Shown here in pieces: positions 11,629 to 25,100 of a stretch of DNA of 64,000 nt. The notes below the pieces were generated by a model, which saw only the letters and a list, made by a program, of their open reading frames with translations, did no database searches and had not been told where the DNA came from. Position numbers and translations under genes: made by a program. This DNA is from Galaxea fascicularis (Eukaryota > Cnidaria > Anthozoa > Scleractinia > Euphylliidae): contig OX419338.1 of assembly GCA_948470475.1 (NCBI GenBank), positions 35,353,595 through 35,417,594 on the forward strand. Reading direction: 5' to 3'. Each line of letters starts with the position of its first letter. The first letter of the stretch is position 1.

Positions 11629-12528
11629 TTTGAATAAACCAACCTATACCACACGTGTCTTAATGTATGAAACCTGTAAAAACAGAGAATTACAGGTTAC
11701 AACGTCTATATTAAAAACACAACTGTATGCAAATTGAAGACTGAGTTACCTGTACCATCTGTGTTATCTTGCAATAAAAGACGTGTCCGTCTTGGCTCAA
11801 GCATGTGTTCTTATTAAGGTACTTACCTACTCTTCGTAACCAAGATAAAAGGTTTTAAATACTTCATGGAGACAAGGGGTCGACTTCAAAAATGACATTT
11901 GTTAGCACATCCCAGGGAGATTATTAGATTATTTCTTTGTCTTGAAGGGTAAAACAAAAGGCGGAACACCATGAAGAGTCAAAGATCGTAATAAAAACGC
12001 TAAAATTGCAGGCAGTTCTTTTAAGGTTATCGTAAACCCGAAACCTTTTGTCACATGTTGTTAGTCCATCTTAAAATCTTTATCAAACCATTAGTAAAGT
12101 GTGCTCATTACTGAGGGCAAAAATTCCCCAAGATAACCGTATTAAATGACAATTTCTGTCCCTGAGTATTTTTTGATCACTCGATTAAATTGGGAAGAAA
12201 TCATCATTTTCTACCTGTGTATTCTTCTGAAAATCTAAGAAAAAAACAACTTTTCATTACTTCCTATATCAATGTTTGTCCCACTAAAAAAGGAGCTATT
12301 TTTTGTTGTAATTAAAAAAAAACTTCGATATTACCAGACAACCGAGACAACCAGAGTTATCACAAGCAAATCAAGGGTCAGACATACAAGTACTCGGAAA
12401 CTTTCCACATTAAAAAAAAAATTGTTACCATAGACAAACCCACCAGTTAATATTTCCTTTATTGGGCAGCGTTTTCACCCATGCTAAACTTGACCAACGT
12501 AGCCGGATCAATCAAAGCCAATAGGCCC
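11629..12528. other. Upstream flank of P4HA, no other gene recognised
   Basis: The 5' flank of P4HA. On the minus strand a TATAG followed by GTTGG about 20 bases before the ATG could be a splice acceptor for a 5'UTR exon, but this is not certain. Confidence 0.4.
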
Positions 12529-12697
12529 TTTACAGTTTACATTCACGCGATACAAAAAACTCCTTGCTGGAGACCAAGGGACTCACTGGGACGTCAAAAA
12601 CACGCAACTTAACTTAATTTTCTTTTGGATGTTCCAGTGCGCAATTTGCCATCCAGCAAGGTCTATATTGTATCTTGTGAATGTAAAGGGCCTATTG
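12529..12697. mobile_element. MITE with CAATAGGCCCTTTACA termini
   Basis: The left end CAATAGGCCCTTTACA and the reverse complement of the same word at the right end (12682-12697) bound 169 bp. CCTTGCTGGA is shared further inward. No coding capacity. The termini resemble those of 29751-29991. Confidence 0.7.
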
Positions 12698-13102
12698 TTC
12701 GTATTAGGGCACTTTTATATACTCTTGTGTACTGGCTGGCTGATCTAAATAAGTTCGAGTTCGTCCCAATACAGGGTAAGAATAGGAGCTCATCGTAATA
12801 ATAATGGACTATAATTTGGCAGTTCATTTACACCAAAATTTCATTTCAGTTTAATATTATACTTTTTACAGGTGCTGCTTGGCTCGTTCGATCAATGAAA
12901 AATCCCATTTTCCAGTTATTTGAAGTAAAATCAGCTAACCCAGGGTTAGGGTAGGCTCTGATTCTAGATTGAATCTTAATCTGAATCTGAAGATCTTAAT
13001 TCTCCGTTTCGACTATTGTTGATGTTAGCTTAAGTTAGCTAGGAAAAACATTTTCGATCCATCAACTTGAAACCCAGCAGTTTTGCATCAACATCCTCCT
13101 TT

Positions 13103-13310
13103 CAGTCGAAACTCCCGAAACTATTTCGGGTGGCATAATTTTCTACGTATCTCAGAAAGGAAGAGGTTTTCAGGCGTGACATTGTGCAGCGAATATGCTC
13201 TCTCGTACCTTGTAATCATAGTAAAAGACCAGCTTTTAATAATAAGCGGATCGCCGTTTTAAATGGCGTTTTAATTTGTACTCGAAAAGTTTTCGGGACC
13301 TCCCAGGATC
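13103..13310. mobile_element. Diverged copy of the TCTCGAAA/CCCGAAA MITE family
   Basis: GTCGAAACTCCCGAAACTAT at the left and CTCGAAAAGTTTTCGGGACC at the right are inverted. The interior matches 35460-35690 over most of its length (CATAATTTTCTACGTAT, AGTAAAAGACCAGC). An open frame at 13184-13417 is an artefact of this repeat. Confidence 0.6.
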
Positions 13311-16300
13311 TTTTCTCTTCCCGTCCGGGGCTACCTGGGAACAAGGTTGTTTCTGGATCTTTCAAACAATGGGGCCCAGTCTTTCTCTTGGTGGATGTTG
13401 AACCTCAAGCTACGTGATACGAAGTACATTATACAACTAGCGCACCAACAAAGGGACGATCTTATCAAACGATTAAGTGCGCTAAAACGTCAGTTGATCT
13501 TTTGAATGAACGCCGGGAGCGTTTAAAACGCGGCTTTTTAGATCCGGAGTTTTTATTTCTTTAATTCGCTTTCCTTTTATCTCTTCTTTTCATCAAAAGC
13601 GGCCTCTTTTAGAAAATAGAGGAAGCCAAGATGTGCACGTATAAAGAACTTTTTTGTGTCATTGAACAGAACATACAAATAATCGAAATTTCACAAAACA
13701 AAAACTTTTTCTCGAGGCATCAATGAGTGACTTGTTTTGACGAGTGTGCGAGGGACTGCTGTCCAGAAGAAGAAAATCACATCATAAAACCAGTATGTTT
13801 AACAGGATGAGTAAAAGAACTTTTGAAAGGGAAAATGCTGTCCTTTTTACCTTCAACTGCCGGTGTTGACATGGAGTTCGTTTCCAGCATCTCTTGTCGT
13901 CCTTAACTCTTTGTGTAAATCAAAAATAACTGTACGTTTTGTTTTGTTAGGAATTATATTCAGTAAGCAACAAAACAAAAGAAGGACACTTAAGTTTCAG
14001 CAATGATTTCCGCTAAAAGAATTAAATAGGGCAAAAATTTGTCTTTTCGTTGGTAATTAATATAAATTTCTGGATCGAGACTTTGTCAAACAATCAACAC
14101 GATCGATAACCCGGCTATCAACCAGCATTTATTAACAAATTTAACTTTTTTCAACTTCGTTATACAAATCCTGCGTCTGAAACTTCAAATGATCTGATCT
14201 TATGTTATGGTTTTGAGGCGTAAATGACGTCTTTCGGCTGAAAAGCAATATTTTCGAGTAGCAAATTTGTTGTTTCTTCCACCCGAGCAAAAAAAATGTC
14301 TTACCACTCTTAGGTCCTCTAATCCTCGAGGATTTCAGTTGGAGACAGATAATTGAAATAGTGAGAGAGTTGACGGAAACATCCGCAAACACCAACCTAA
14401 ACGAAGAACGAAAAGTGGCTCGTCTATCTTTCCTGTGCACTCGCGCTCACTTCAATTTCTTTCATAATTAAATCGAGTGTGAATTTATCTATTGATCAGT
14501 ATCGAGGAAAACTTTTACCATGGTAAGGCAGACTCGATCGCTAGATAAAAATCACAATACGAAAATGGATTGTATGCGACGAGCTGCGGTGTTCATCGGC
14601 AAAATAGGACAATACGATGCGAGATGGTAAATTGATTTACTTTGGTGAACATCCGGCAGAGTGAGAATAAGTGTGGTAACAAGTTTGAAGTAAAGCCTTT
14701 GTATCAGAACTGGATCATCACGGCGTTATCTCTTCCCAGTAAAATATTGAAAACTGATCCTGTAAAACGTTTCTTTGTACAAAAAATTCAAAACCAACGT
14801 CTACATGAATAATCTTTGATTACTGGGGTTGTCAAAAAGTTAACTTAGATGGCTTTGTGTCAGGGTAAAAAAACGTCAAATGATATCTTTTGAACATTAC
14901 AAATGTTTAATTCAAAGACTGTTTCATTCATTTGCCGTGTCTTAAGTTGTTTTTCTTTTATTACCAGTAATTTTTGTGGCTACTGATAAGTTTTAGAATT
15001 AAATAAACGAACAAACAAACAAACAAATGAAAAAAAAAAAAAAACGAAAGAACGAACAAATGAATGAAACAAATAAATAAAACAATAAATAAAGAAATAA
15101 ACAATAAACAAACAATTATGAATGAATAATAAATTTAAAGCTTCTAGATTTTTCTTATAAGTTAACTTTGTTCATCAAATGGAGTTTTTTTAGCTTTCAC
15201 CTGTTCTATTGGAAAAGTGTTCGAAATGACACAAGAAAAAGGATGATGAAAGAAATCGTCGTCAGCCTAGCTATTTTGATGTCAAGTTTCACGGGTGAAA
15301 TACTGTACCAGCTTCACAGCAAGTGACTTTCTCTTCAAGAAAAGCAGCTTGCCGTTTAGAAGCACATGATAAAAACGACGACTTAATGCTGCATTTTTCA
15401 CGCCAGAAACGATTTTTTTTACAAGGAACACACTCCGACTTCCGGATGTTGCGTTTCCAACTTAAAAAAAGGAAGAAGTACCTTTGAAGGATAAAGATGT
15501 TTTACTTACCTTTTATGTGTGTTAAGCGTGAAGAATTTTGTTTCAGGGTCTATAATCTACGGCCGAACCCGGCAGTTTGTTGAGTTCGCTTGGTGAACTC
15601 TTCCGTTTTCCCGCAGAAAACGTGAGGGTTAGCTAGTTGGTTACTCCCAAGTAAGTGCGTGTTCAAGTAATAGGCAACTGGTACATTATGAAAAAGTTCA
15701 GACATTTTTTGCTTCGACCGAAAGGATATCTTGTTCTGTAACAACCTTTGCCAAAAGCACAGAAACGGTAAAACATTCAGTAGGGAATGAATTTTTTGAC
15801 CTTCGTGAGAATAATTATCTATTTTAATACCTGCACATCCACGACGAAAATTGTGAAGTAAGAGAAGCAAAATAAACCGGCGTGCTTCTTCGATTCCAGG
15901 AAAATTCTTCGAGATTGAAACCAAGGTGGTCAAAGTAATTCTCAACAAAACTGGTAACCTAGGTGTGCTGCAGACTTTTATTAATTTGTTCGGTGTTGAA
16001 AGTCATGTGTTGAGAACACAATAACAAAGGAACAAGAAAAGTAGAGCTCGGAATGAAAGGCCTCAAACGAATCCGCACAAAGCCAAACCGTGTGGTTGAC
16101 TAGCGGAAATTCTGGCCGCTAAATTTAGCTTGTTAATCCGGTTATTTTATCGACACAGACAAAAGGGTTCAGTTCTGATTTTTTGAATAAGGATATCCTT
16201 TGTAAACCCCTCATGATCCTTCATCCTTACCTCAGGGGAAGTCTGGAATTGTGTACATAGATCACGTTTTTGGAATACGATATTTTTTTTCTTGCCGGAA

Positions 16301-18218
16301 ACAAATGTTAAACCAAAGTAAGGTTTTATTTATTTTACTATAACGTCCAATTGTGATTTGTCAGTCCGCTGTAACTTTCAAGGATGGAACAATTTCTTAA
16401 TAAAAAAGAAAATTAATTGTTCGCTCCAGTTAGCCAAGCCATGAACATCTTTATAATGAGGTATTTACATGATATTGTTTCGAATTAATTTTTCAGAAAA
16501 ACTCACCCAGTTTCCCCAAATTACTGTAAACGCCTTATTTCCGCAACCTCACTGTGGGGTTGAGACCAAACTAAATTATTTTTAAAAAAATTCACCCACA
16601 CAGAAAAAATACCTTGAAATTTTCTTCATTCTTGTAATTTTACGAATATTGTTTGTAACTGTCTTTTCATTACAATGGTAATATACAGTAACAAAATATT
16701 GTTTGATAGATTAAGTTTATTTTTGGGTGAACGTGGTGAGAAAAAACCTTTTCGTTCTTTTATGACTAATTGTTATGATGCCCACAGAATACCGGCAACT
16801 TTTTCTATTAGTTATTTACAAAATATTTCAATACTAAAAAGCCTATAGACAGACCCGGCTTTTAACTCATAAAATACTTCGCGTCTTAATCAAGATTGCA
16901 CGGATACAGCAAATGTTTCCAAATGTGTCGATAGTGTGTAACAATGTAAACGTTTTCTGTAAGCGCAATTTGGATTGGTTTTACAGCAGAATTAAGTACT
17001 TTCACTGGAATTCTTGTAAGGAGCTTACAGTCAAAACTCCATTACAAGTCGCGAAGCGGCTTGTTTGAGACCTGATTCATATTTACAACCAACGCAACGT
17101 TGCCTTATTTGGACAAAGCTTTCAAGATGTAATTTTTGGCCTTGACAACATTTTAGTCAAAAATAATTCATGTGATGGATAAAAGTCGAGTTGTGAGTTT
17201 GATTGAACTGATCCGACGGCCACTTTTGCCAGGTGTTTGGTTCGACGCACATACAGCTTGTAAGCCAATACGATACATCCTCTCTTGGATACATGAAATA
17301 GTGTTGCAGATCATTGAAATCTACGAAGGAAAACCACGGAGAGAAATAATAAACGTCAAACAAATCAAAAATCGAAGAAAAGTCAAAGATCAAAGAAAAA
17401 CGATAGTACAAAAATTCAGGGACAACGTTTGAATCCACCGCTTCGGCTGTTGCAAGCGAATGCCTTAAACCTGGCTACAAATACACTGTTCTTAAATTTG
17501 AGCAAGTTGTCGTCATAAAATTTTACCCGTTTCCATTCTCACTAAAATGGGGAAGGCTCCGACGCACAGAGAGGAGTTACCAGATGAAATAGAACCCAAA
17601 CAATCTTAACATGGGAGACGAGGAAATGTCTGTTAGATCAGAATGCTTCAGGCCGAAACGATACAAACAGATCAAATGAAAATAAAACAGTCAGGGGTGA
17701 TTTCCGCGTTCGTCGCAATTTTTGGATAACATTACTACTTACAAATGCCGTTTGAAACACACATTTCCTTTTAGAATTTTCAGAGTTATTAGGCAGTGTA
17801 ATAAAATGTAAGAAACGACGGCGACAGTGGAATACGAACGCCACAATATAATGACTGTATAGCTGCGCAATAAATCTTAGAAGCTTTCTTTACCGCAATT
17901 CAGGTTTAACAAGGATGTAACGCTGAACAGTTAAATATTTCGCCTACATTGTATAAGTTTAACGATCTGGAATGATTCCAAAGCATTCACCATAACGTTA
18001 ATTTAGTCAGTTTGTATTTTCAAATGACATTTTGAGTTGTTTTGGCAGCCCCTAAACTGCCTTTTTTTGTAGGTTTAAGAAACTACTCAAAGCTAAAAAG
18101 CATATTAGCTGTTCTACGCGAATTTTACGCTAGATTTGCAGCTTTAGTGAAGGTCGCAAATTATGAAAATAAAAAAGGAGAGCTGAATTTACGGTTCTGA
18201 GAACTGTATGGCTAGCGC
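13311..18218. other. No gene recognised
   Basis: Several open frames of 60-130 codons exist on the minus strand (14141-14440, 15550-15948, 17157-17438, 17638-17844). None resembles a family I know and codon use is not suggestive. Repetitive content resolved is the A-rich simple repeat at 14998-15131. Confidence 0.4.
14998..15131 (+). repeat. A-rich simple repeat (AAAC/AAAT/GAAC units)
   Basis: A run of imperfect tetranucleotide units, such as ACAAACAAAC, AAATAAATAA and GAATGAATAA, with an internal homopolymer of A. It may be the 3' tail of a retroposon, but no element body was recognised upstream. Confidence 0.75.
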
Positions 18219-18329
18219 TATGGAGGGGAATATTGGACAAAAATGTTATTGGATCGTACCGTATGGTGTACAGTATTGCATTTGCATGTTTACTGTCTTA
18301 TCGTACTCGGTATGCTGTTACGTGTCCAA

Positions 18330-18750
18330 CTCCGTGACGTTTTATCGTAACCCGAATGCTATTATGTCGTACCCAGTAATGTTATATCGTAACCAGAATG
18401 TTATTATGTCGTACCCGGCAATGTTATATCGTAACCCGAATGCTATTATGTCGTACCCGGTTATGTTATATCGTAACCCGAGTGCTATTTTGTCGTACTC
18501 GGTTATGTTATATCGTAACCCGAATGCTATTATGTCGTACCCGGCAATGTTATATCGTAACCCGAATGCTATTATGTCGTACCCGGTTATGTTATATCGT
18601 AACCCGAGTGCTATTTTGTCGTACTCGGCAATGTTATATCGTACCCGGTTACGTTATATCGTAACCCGAATGCTATTTTGTCGTACCCAGTAATGTTATA
18701 TCGTAACCAGAATTCTATTATGTCGTATCCGGCAATGTTATATACACAGT
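18330..18750 (+). repeat. 42-bp tandem array, left foldback arm
   Basis: About ten units beginning ATGTTATATCGTAACCCGAA, each 42 bp and therefore open in more than one frame. The units differ by point changes only. This forms the bulk of the left arm. Confidence 0.9.
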
Positions 18751-19257
18751 GCAATAGGTCAGCGGCATTCCCGTTTGTTCAAAATGGCGCGACGTATCTG
18801 TCACGTGATATTCCTGACAATGGCGGGGCATCGTGAAGTTGTTACCAAAGCCATGGAAATTTTGAGAAATACCCTTCGACACGAAGTTAACAACAAAGAC
18901 AGTAGAAATACTGGACAAAACCAGAGAACCGATGGAAACAATCGTGCCTCGGAAAACTTCAGGTAATTTAGTTAATGCAAATATTAGCCTCAGTTTTAAG
19001 GTTTAGGTTTTGACGTGTAATAGTGAAAAAATTCCATGGTCTAACGTCAAAGTTTGGGAATGTTTGAGTTGCCACTAAACTCTTAGACTACACAACAAGT
19101 GCCAAGTGCTAAGGAGAACCGTGGACGTTGGTTGATTCAGTTAAGCTTAATGTTTTCTGTCAACACGGGTTGGCGAGCGGGTTAGATTTTGTTTTTACAG
19201 GCATTATTTTTACTCCACCCCCCCTTCCTCCTGTCGTCATTATCTTCATCAATAAAT

Positions 19258-19492
19258 AGATTAAGTATGACGTTTATGCTAAACGGCAAACGTCGGAGTG
19301 AAATTAGGGTTTTACCAAAAATGTAAGAACCCTGCTTGATATTAGCTCATTTCTGTCCTGTAAGCTCCAATCAAGCAACATCTCAAAGGAACGAGACAAG
19401 TTAAAATGAGAGAATTCCCACGCTTTTATGATGAGCAAGAGCCTGCCGTTTCCGTTTGCTGTGGGCCGTAAACGTCATGCTTAATATCTCTA
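19258..19492. mobile_element. Possible small inverted-repeat element in the foldback centre
   Basis: TTAAGTATGACGTTTATG near 19262 and CGTAAACGTCATGCTTAA near 19467 are near-perfect reverse complements, about 200 bp apart. No duplication or coding sequence supports it further. Confidence 0.4.
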
Positions 19493-19879
19493 ATTATAGA
19501 CAACTTCCTCGCTGCTTCTTGTAAACTTGTAAACTGCTTCTTCTAGACTACCCCCTAGTCTCAACGACATATTACAAATCCAGTCGATCTTGCATTTTGC
19601 ATAGTCGAAGTTGCTTATGTAATCTGCACTTTCTAACTTACTGATTACTGATTACAGTTCTCACGTCACCTACAAGCTCAAGAGGTGTTTGATGCTGGCC
19701 TTCCATATTTTGCCAACTAAAACCTGAACGAATAACTACGCATGTCTGCGCTGCAAAAACCGCTCATTTTCTTGAACAGGGCCCTTGTTTTGGAATGTCA
19801 CGTGACAGATATTTCGCTCCACTTTTGAACAAACGGGAATGCCGCTGACCTATTTCACCGTGTATGTAACATTACCGGA

Positions 19880-20470
19880 TACGACAAAATAGCATTCGGG
19901 TTACGATATAACATTGCCAGGTACGATATAACATTGCCGGGTACGATATAACACTGCCGGGTACGACACAATAGCATTCTGGTTACGATATCACATTACC
20001 GGGTACGACATAAAAGCATTCTGGTTACGATATAACATAACCAGGTACAATATAACATTGCCGGGTACGATATAACATTGCCAGGTACGATATAACATTG
20101 CCAGGTACGATATAACATTGCCGGGTACGATATAACATTGCCGGGTACGATATAACACTGCCAGGTACGATATAACATTGCCAGGTAGATATAACATTGC
20201 CGGGTACGATATAACACTGCCGGGTACGACACAATAGCATTCTGGTTACGATATCACATTACCGGGTACGACATGAAAGCATTCTGGTTACGATATAACA
20301 TTGCCGGGTACGACATAATAGCATTCTGGTTACGATATAACATTCCCAGGTACGACATAACAGAATTCGGGTTTCGATATAACATTGCCGGGTACGACAT
20401 AATAGCATTCTGGTTACGATATAACATTGCCGGGTACGACATAATAGCATTCTGGTTACAATATAACATC
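19880..20470 (-). repeat. 21/42-bp tandem array, right foldback arm
   Basis: Tandem units on the reverse strand of the left array, with a block of 21-mers (GGTACGATATAACATTGCC) at about 19915-20220, then 42-mers. Local amplification of the half-unit makes this arm about 200 bp longer than the left. Confidence 0.9.
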
Positions 20471-20634
20471 ACAGAGTTGGACATAACAGCATACCGAATA
20501 CGACAAGACAGTAAACAAGCCAATGCAATATAATACTATACACCATACGGTACGATCCAATAACATTTTTGTCCAATATTCCCCTCCATATATGGCGGCT
20601 TTGGTACATTCACCACAGTATTGCAGTCGGCTTT

Positions 20635-20720
20635 CAACCTCTTTCCCAGGGTCTTCTTGAGATTCAAAATGGCGGAGTGCCGCCATTTTGAATCTCGAGA
20701 AGACCCTGGGAAAGAGGTCG
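20635..20720. mobile_element. 86-bp hairpin MITE with exact 9-bp TSD
   Basis: A nearly perfect palindrome with ends CAACCTCTTTCCCAGGG and the reverse complement of CGACCTCTTTCCCAGGG. It is flanked by the exact direct repeat GTCGGCTTT (20626-20634 and 20721-20729). A 9-bp duplication is typical of Mutator-like elements. Relatives are at 47895-48002 and 55824-55884. Confidence 0.9.
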
Positions 20721-21868
20721 GTCGGCTTTGTCTTCAGGCTCCCCCAGCGGGCCTGGGAAGGAGAAACTAGCCTTAAGGGGCGCATTCAACTTACTAACAT
20801 TTTTGTTTTTGCACTAATAACTTGTTTCTATTCAAGCATGGAACCTAGGCAGGGGAAAAATCATGAACGTGAGGCTAGCGATCCAAGGAAGGTTAGAGGA
20901 GAGGTGCACTTCACCTTAACCAGTCTTTTCTCGCCCCTTTTCACTTCGTCCCAGTCTCTCCACGCGCTGTTGATCAATGCAAGCAGTCTAGCTATGAATA
21001 ATTTTGTTTCAGTATCTTGGTCGATCAAAAATAAAATTGAAATAACAGCAATTTGCGTCCCAGCCTCTAGGAATGAAAGTGAGTTGTACCCAGTTCGGGG
21101 GGTCTATGATTTATTCGTGAGGTCTGTTGTTTGATACACGTGTTCTCCCAGTATGCAGTTCAACCGACTGAGAGAAAAAAAATGGCTAAATGGAAATTGT
21201 TGCTTTAGTTAAAACGTTTTCTTAACTTTGTATGAGAGGGTAACAGGAGTTCAGGTTTGAAGACATGTTGATCTTTGAGCATTCTTTTTAATTCTGTTGT
21301 GGTGAAACCAAGTTTAACTGCCTTTTTAATGAGTTTTGGCAACACTTTGAAAAATATGGCAAGGGTCACACGTGTATAGAATTAGAATAGAAACTTGAAA
21401 GTAAAAGTCCAAATTTCTTCATAGTTACTTGCTGATTGTTGCATTATGCAGCAATCACTGAACGCTATTTTATACGAGCTCCAGGCGTTGTTCTTAAAGA
21501 ATGCGTTAAATTCTTCCTCAAAGTTATCATTGAAATCATGTTGGAAGTATGAGAATCGTAAAGCTAAGAATGTCTTCTACCAATTTTAGAACGATTTTGA
21601 CAAAACACCTTAGACGTTCAGTTTTATATCACGACAACTTAACATTTTGGCGAGATAACGAAAATTTAGTGACCCTACTTGAAAGAGCAACTTGAGATCT
21701 GTTTAGATTAGTGAACTGGTTAGGTTTGAGAGCGATCAAACCTCTTAATATTGTAAATATAATTATAACTCAAGCCTGAAGATTTCGCAGACGTTTGTAT
21801 AGATAAAGGCAACCTTTGCCCGTTTCCATTCAAGGTTCGGAGTGTAAAATTCGAGGAATTCATTGACA
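20721..21868. other. No gene recognised
   Basis: The plus-strand open frame 20688-21134 starts inside the hairpin MITE and has no family resemblance. No other structure resolved. Confidence 0.45.
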
Positions 21869-22107
21869 GGGCCCGGTTGTTCGAAGGCCGATTAACGCTA
21901 ACCCAGGATTAAATATTAATCAAGGAGCTTATTTCTCTGTCCCCAAACTTTGTTTAACGCCGATATTCTGCAAAATTTTAGATTAAGGGAAGTCAATCCT
22001 GAAAAACAAAAAGCAACGAAAACAACTTTCATCCAATAGTTAAAAACTGCAACCAAAGTTTACGCTAATCCTGGATTATGTTAATCGGCTTTCGAACAAC
22101 CGGGCCC
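21869..22107. mobile_element. MITE with GGGCCCGGTTGTTCGAA termini
   Basis: The ends GGGCCCGGTTGTTCGAAGGC and the reverse complement of GGGCCCGGTTGTTCGAAAGC bound 239 bp. GATTAAC and the CAGGATTA/TAATCCTG words extend the inverted repeat. No coding capacity. Confidence 0.75.
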
Positions 22108-25100
22108 AGGACTTTATCTCTTTTGCGATACTAAATAGTTTGCCTCTCAAATTTGGTCAGCCCACCAATTTTAAGGTGCCTTTTTTGGACTGTTACTGGA
22201 TGTTTGTCATCTCAATGGCTTAGATTAAAATCTAAACGACCGTAACTGAAAGCAGGATTAAAAACTCGAGTATAGCTCTTACTGCACGCGCCTAGAATGG
22301 GGAATGGACATGTCAATCCGTTAGCTGCTTCATAGTCAAACAACAGAATCAGAGAATCTCCGGCACTTTCAACCTGAGTTGGACCTCTCTCCGAGTCAGT
22401 GTGCCTACTAAACTTTAATTTTCTAAAGGTGAACATTTTTCTTCTTCTCTCTTATAATTCATGGTTCCCTTTCTTTGTATTGTGAAGTGAAGAGAACCGA
22501 CTGTAGATCAAGTGAGCCACTCGAGACAGAAAACAAAAGAAGGGTGCTTTTTGTTATTGGCTTTTCCGCATATCCGTCCGCCGTCCCGGGCCGTAAAGTT
22601 GGCTTTAAACATTAATTTATTTGCTTAAAACATAAAACAATAACAATAACAACAACAAACAAGAAAGTCCTTTGTAAAAATGTTTAGAGTTATATAAGAT
22701 CACAGTTCCTCAATTAGTAGCAAAAAACTCCTCTCGCGTGCAAGTTGAACAAACTCTCTTTACCACTTACACTCCAACAGAGCTTGATAAAACCACCTAT
22801 TAAATTCCAGATGGGCTCAATACTATGTTAAATGGAAAAGTAAATTACAAGAGCTTTTGTTATCTAAAAAAGATTCCACAAATAAACTATAATGATCAAG
22901 TGGGCAAAGCGAAAAAGGTTTGCGACAACGTCGAAGAATCGAGAAAACAATAAATCTTCGAGAAGAATTTTCCGCTTAGAGTATATACTTCGGTAAATTT
23001 TCCCACCATATTTGTAACTGAATTCAGTGACTCAATAAAAAGCCAGTCACCTCAAGTTCCAAAACCCTCTAAAAAACTGACAATACTTTCCGTAACGACT
23101 TTTGACGTTTCCGACTTCAGCAGAATTTGTTTGTGTTAGTCTTTGCAGCCACCGCACGATAAAGCGCGTTAAACGAGTAAAGTTTGAGTGGCTATCTGTC
23201 ATTTGTCATGAGATATTTCGCTTTCAGAATGTTTAAGCGAAATGTGTGTTTACTTTCCTCAACATTATCCTCTCAAAACCCTATTTCTGTTTGCGATTTT
23301 TTTAGGCTAATGGCCAACTGGAGGTTTCAAATGCCCTTATTTAAGGAATCAAAAATAATTCCAAAGCGCTGATTGGTTAAAAAAACATACTTAACAACTC
23401 AGTATCATTCCAAGTGTGGATATTGCAGCAAGGTAAATATCTACCAATATTCACCGACACAGGGGTGAATAATTGCTTTAGTATATAGCCAGCCCCAAAT
23501 AGTCCACTGGTTTACATAATTGGTGAAAAACCCCGTGCACGAAATCAAGTCAAATATCTACACAGTGAACGCTGCTGTCACAAATCAATGCTATCTGATG
23601 TTTGAGAAGCGGATGAGAACATGAGATAAACACTTCTCTGTGGTTTGATAAATACTTGGTTAAATCGGTAGGGTCGGAAATGTACTTTACACGGCACTTT
23701 ACATTTTTCGTATCGGTCATAAAGTTTCTATTTTTGAGTTGCACTATAATCAGATAAAGCGAATTGTTTTCTTAAGAAGGAAAACAATCTCAAAAAACTT
23801 GCCGTGTCTGATATCAACGCCCAGACGCGCCCATCTCTCTATAAGACTCAGTATGTAAATTCAAGGGATGGAATATGAAAATGGACCGTACACGGAGTAT
23901 GTTGCAGTAACAGGGTGGAAGATTTCAGTGAGAAGCGTGATCAAGGAGGGGGAGAAAGCCCCTTTCTCCCAATTATAGACGCTTAATGTTCGAATCTCAC
24001 ATCTACTTCACTATTGTTCTCAACAATATGAAGATCGCGGCAAAAATAGACGGCAACAATATGATTAAGTTTGTTTCCAATATCAAGGAAAGAGTGCAAA
24101 GACTTCGAAGAATTTGAGCAAAATCGTTTGATCGAACAAAGTGCATTCCACACGCGACTTTATTTACAAAATCCTCAGAAGGTGTTGAATTAGTAAACCA
24201 TCAGTTTTCTGATAAATTCTGAAAACAACTTCTGACATTTTTGGCTCTAAAGAAAGCACTTTCTTAGTGAATTTGGATGGGAAAGGTTATGGGTTGAAGT
24301 TATCAATAATAGTTATGTTACAACAAGCTTTATCGCTTTCCATTAAATCCTCTTTCCTCAAGAGCTATCAGAAACCTCTCGTGGTGAGTTAATGTGTTTT
24401 GAAGTAATGTGCTCATTTGATACATTATTCAGGTTTCGTTTCGTCTCTGGCCACAGCACCCTTTAAAAACGGAAATGGAATTCTATTGTTTTATGTCTTA
24501 ATCCCCAACCAAACAGCAACATCTTCCCACGAGCCAATACAGATCAAATGTTCTGTGGTTAAGGTATAAAGGAGACACTTCTTGTGTGAAGTCTTACTTG
24601 TCAGTAGCCAGTGAGTGCGTACAAGAAGCAAGAAAACCAAGCACATCTTCACATCTGGTGACTGCGGACCAACGAGGCCCAAATAAGGTACCCATGGTAA
24701 TCCTTTGTGCTCCATTTTAATCAATTTTCTAATTAACCAGGATCGAAAATTGATCGATATACATTTGAGAGAAACCACCAATTCTAGATTACGAAAGTTT
24801 GAAATCTTCTCTTTCTACCTTGTTTACAGACACACAGCTCCGCAAATGTCTGATAGTTTACTTTTTGTAGAAGCTTTATACGATCTGAGCTGGCGGGTAC
24901 CGTGTAAGGTAACCAGCGCTAGGATCGGTCGGATTTGTAAACGTTTGTTCAAGTCAGTTCAACGTTCACTGGAGTTTATCTTGCATTACTAACTGATAAG
25001 AGACCCTGCAAATCCCGACTACTGATAAGAAATTAGTTACTTAGGGGGTCACTTAGGCCGTGGGGTCACTTAAGTGTCCAGTGCTCTAGCGCGAGAACGA

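Larger units (their letters stand above)
18219..20590. mobile_element. Foldback-like element with long, tandemly repeated inverted arms
   Basis: Left arm 18219-18814 and right arm 19792-20590 are inverted copies. The outer ends TATGGAGGGGAATATTGGAC match in reverse complement, as do the inner ends GGTCAGCGGCATTCCCGTTT. Each arm is mainly an array of 42-bp units (18330-18750; about 19880-20470 on the other strand), and each unit is two diverged 21-mers. The right arm has extra copies of a 21-bp subunit. The 977-bp centre has no transposase. Open frames across the arrays (for example 18208-18693) merely read the 42-bp unit as 14-residue repeats. The structure resembles Foldback-type elements. 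No clear target-site duplication was seen. Confidence 0.85.

Noticed and set aside
18208..18693. 161-codon open frame reading 14-residue repeats (MLYRNPNAIMSYP)
   Set aside because: It is the 42-bp tandem array of a foldback arm; the unit is open in several frames and the reverse arm gives similar artefacts at 19991-20523.
20688..21134. 148-codon plus-strand frame
   Set aside because: It starts within the right arm of the hairpin MITE and shows no family resemblance.
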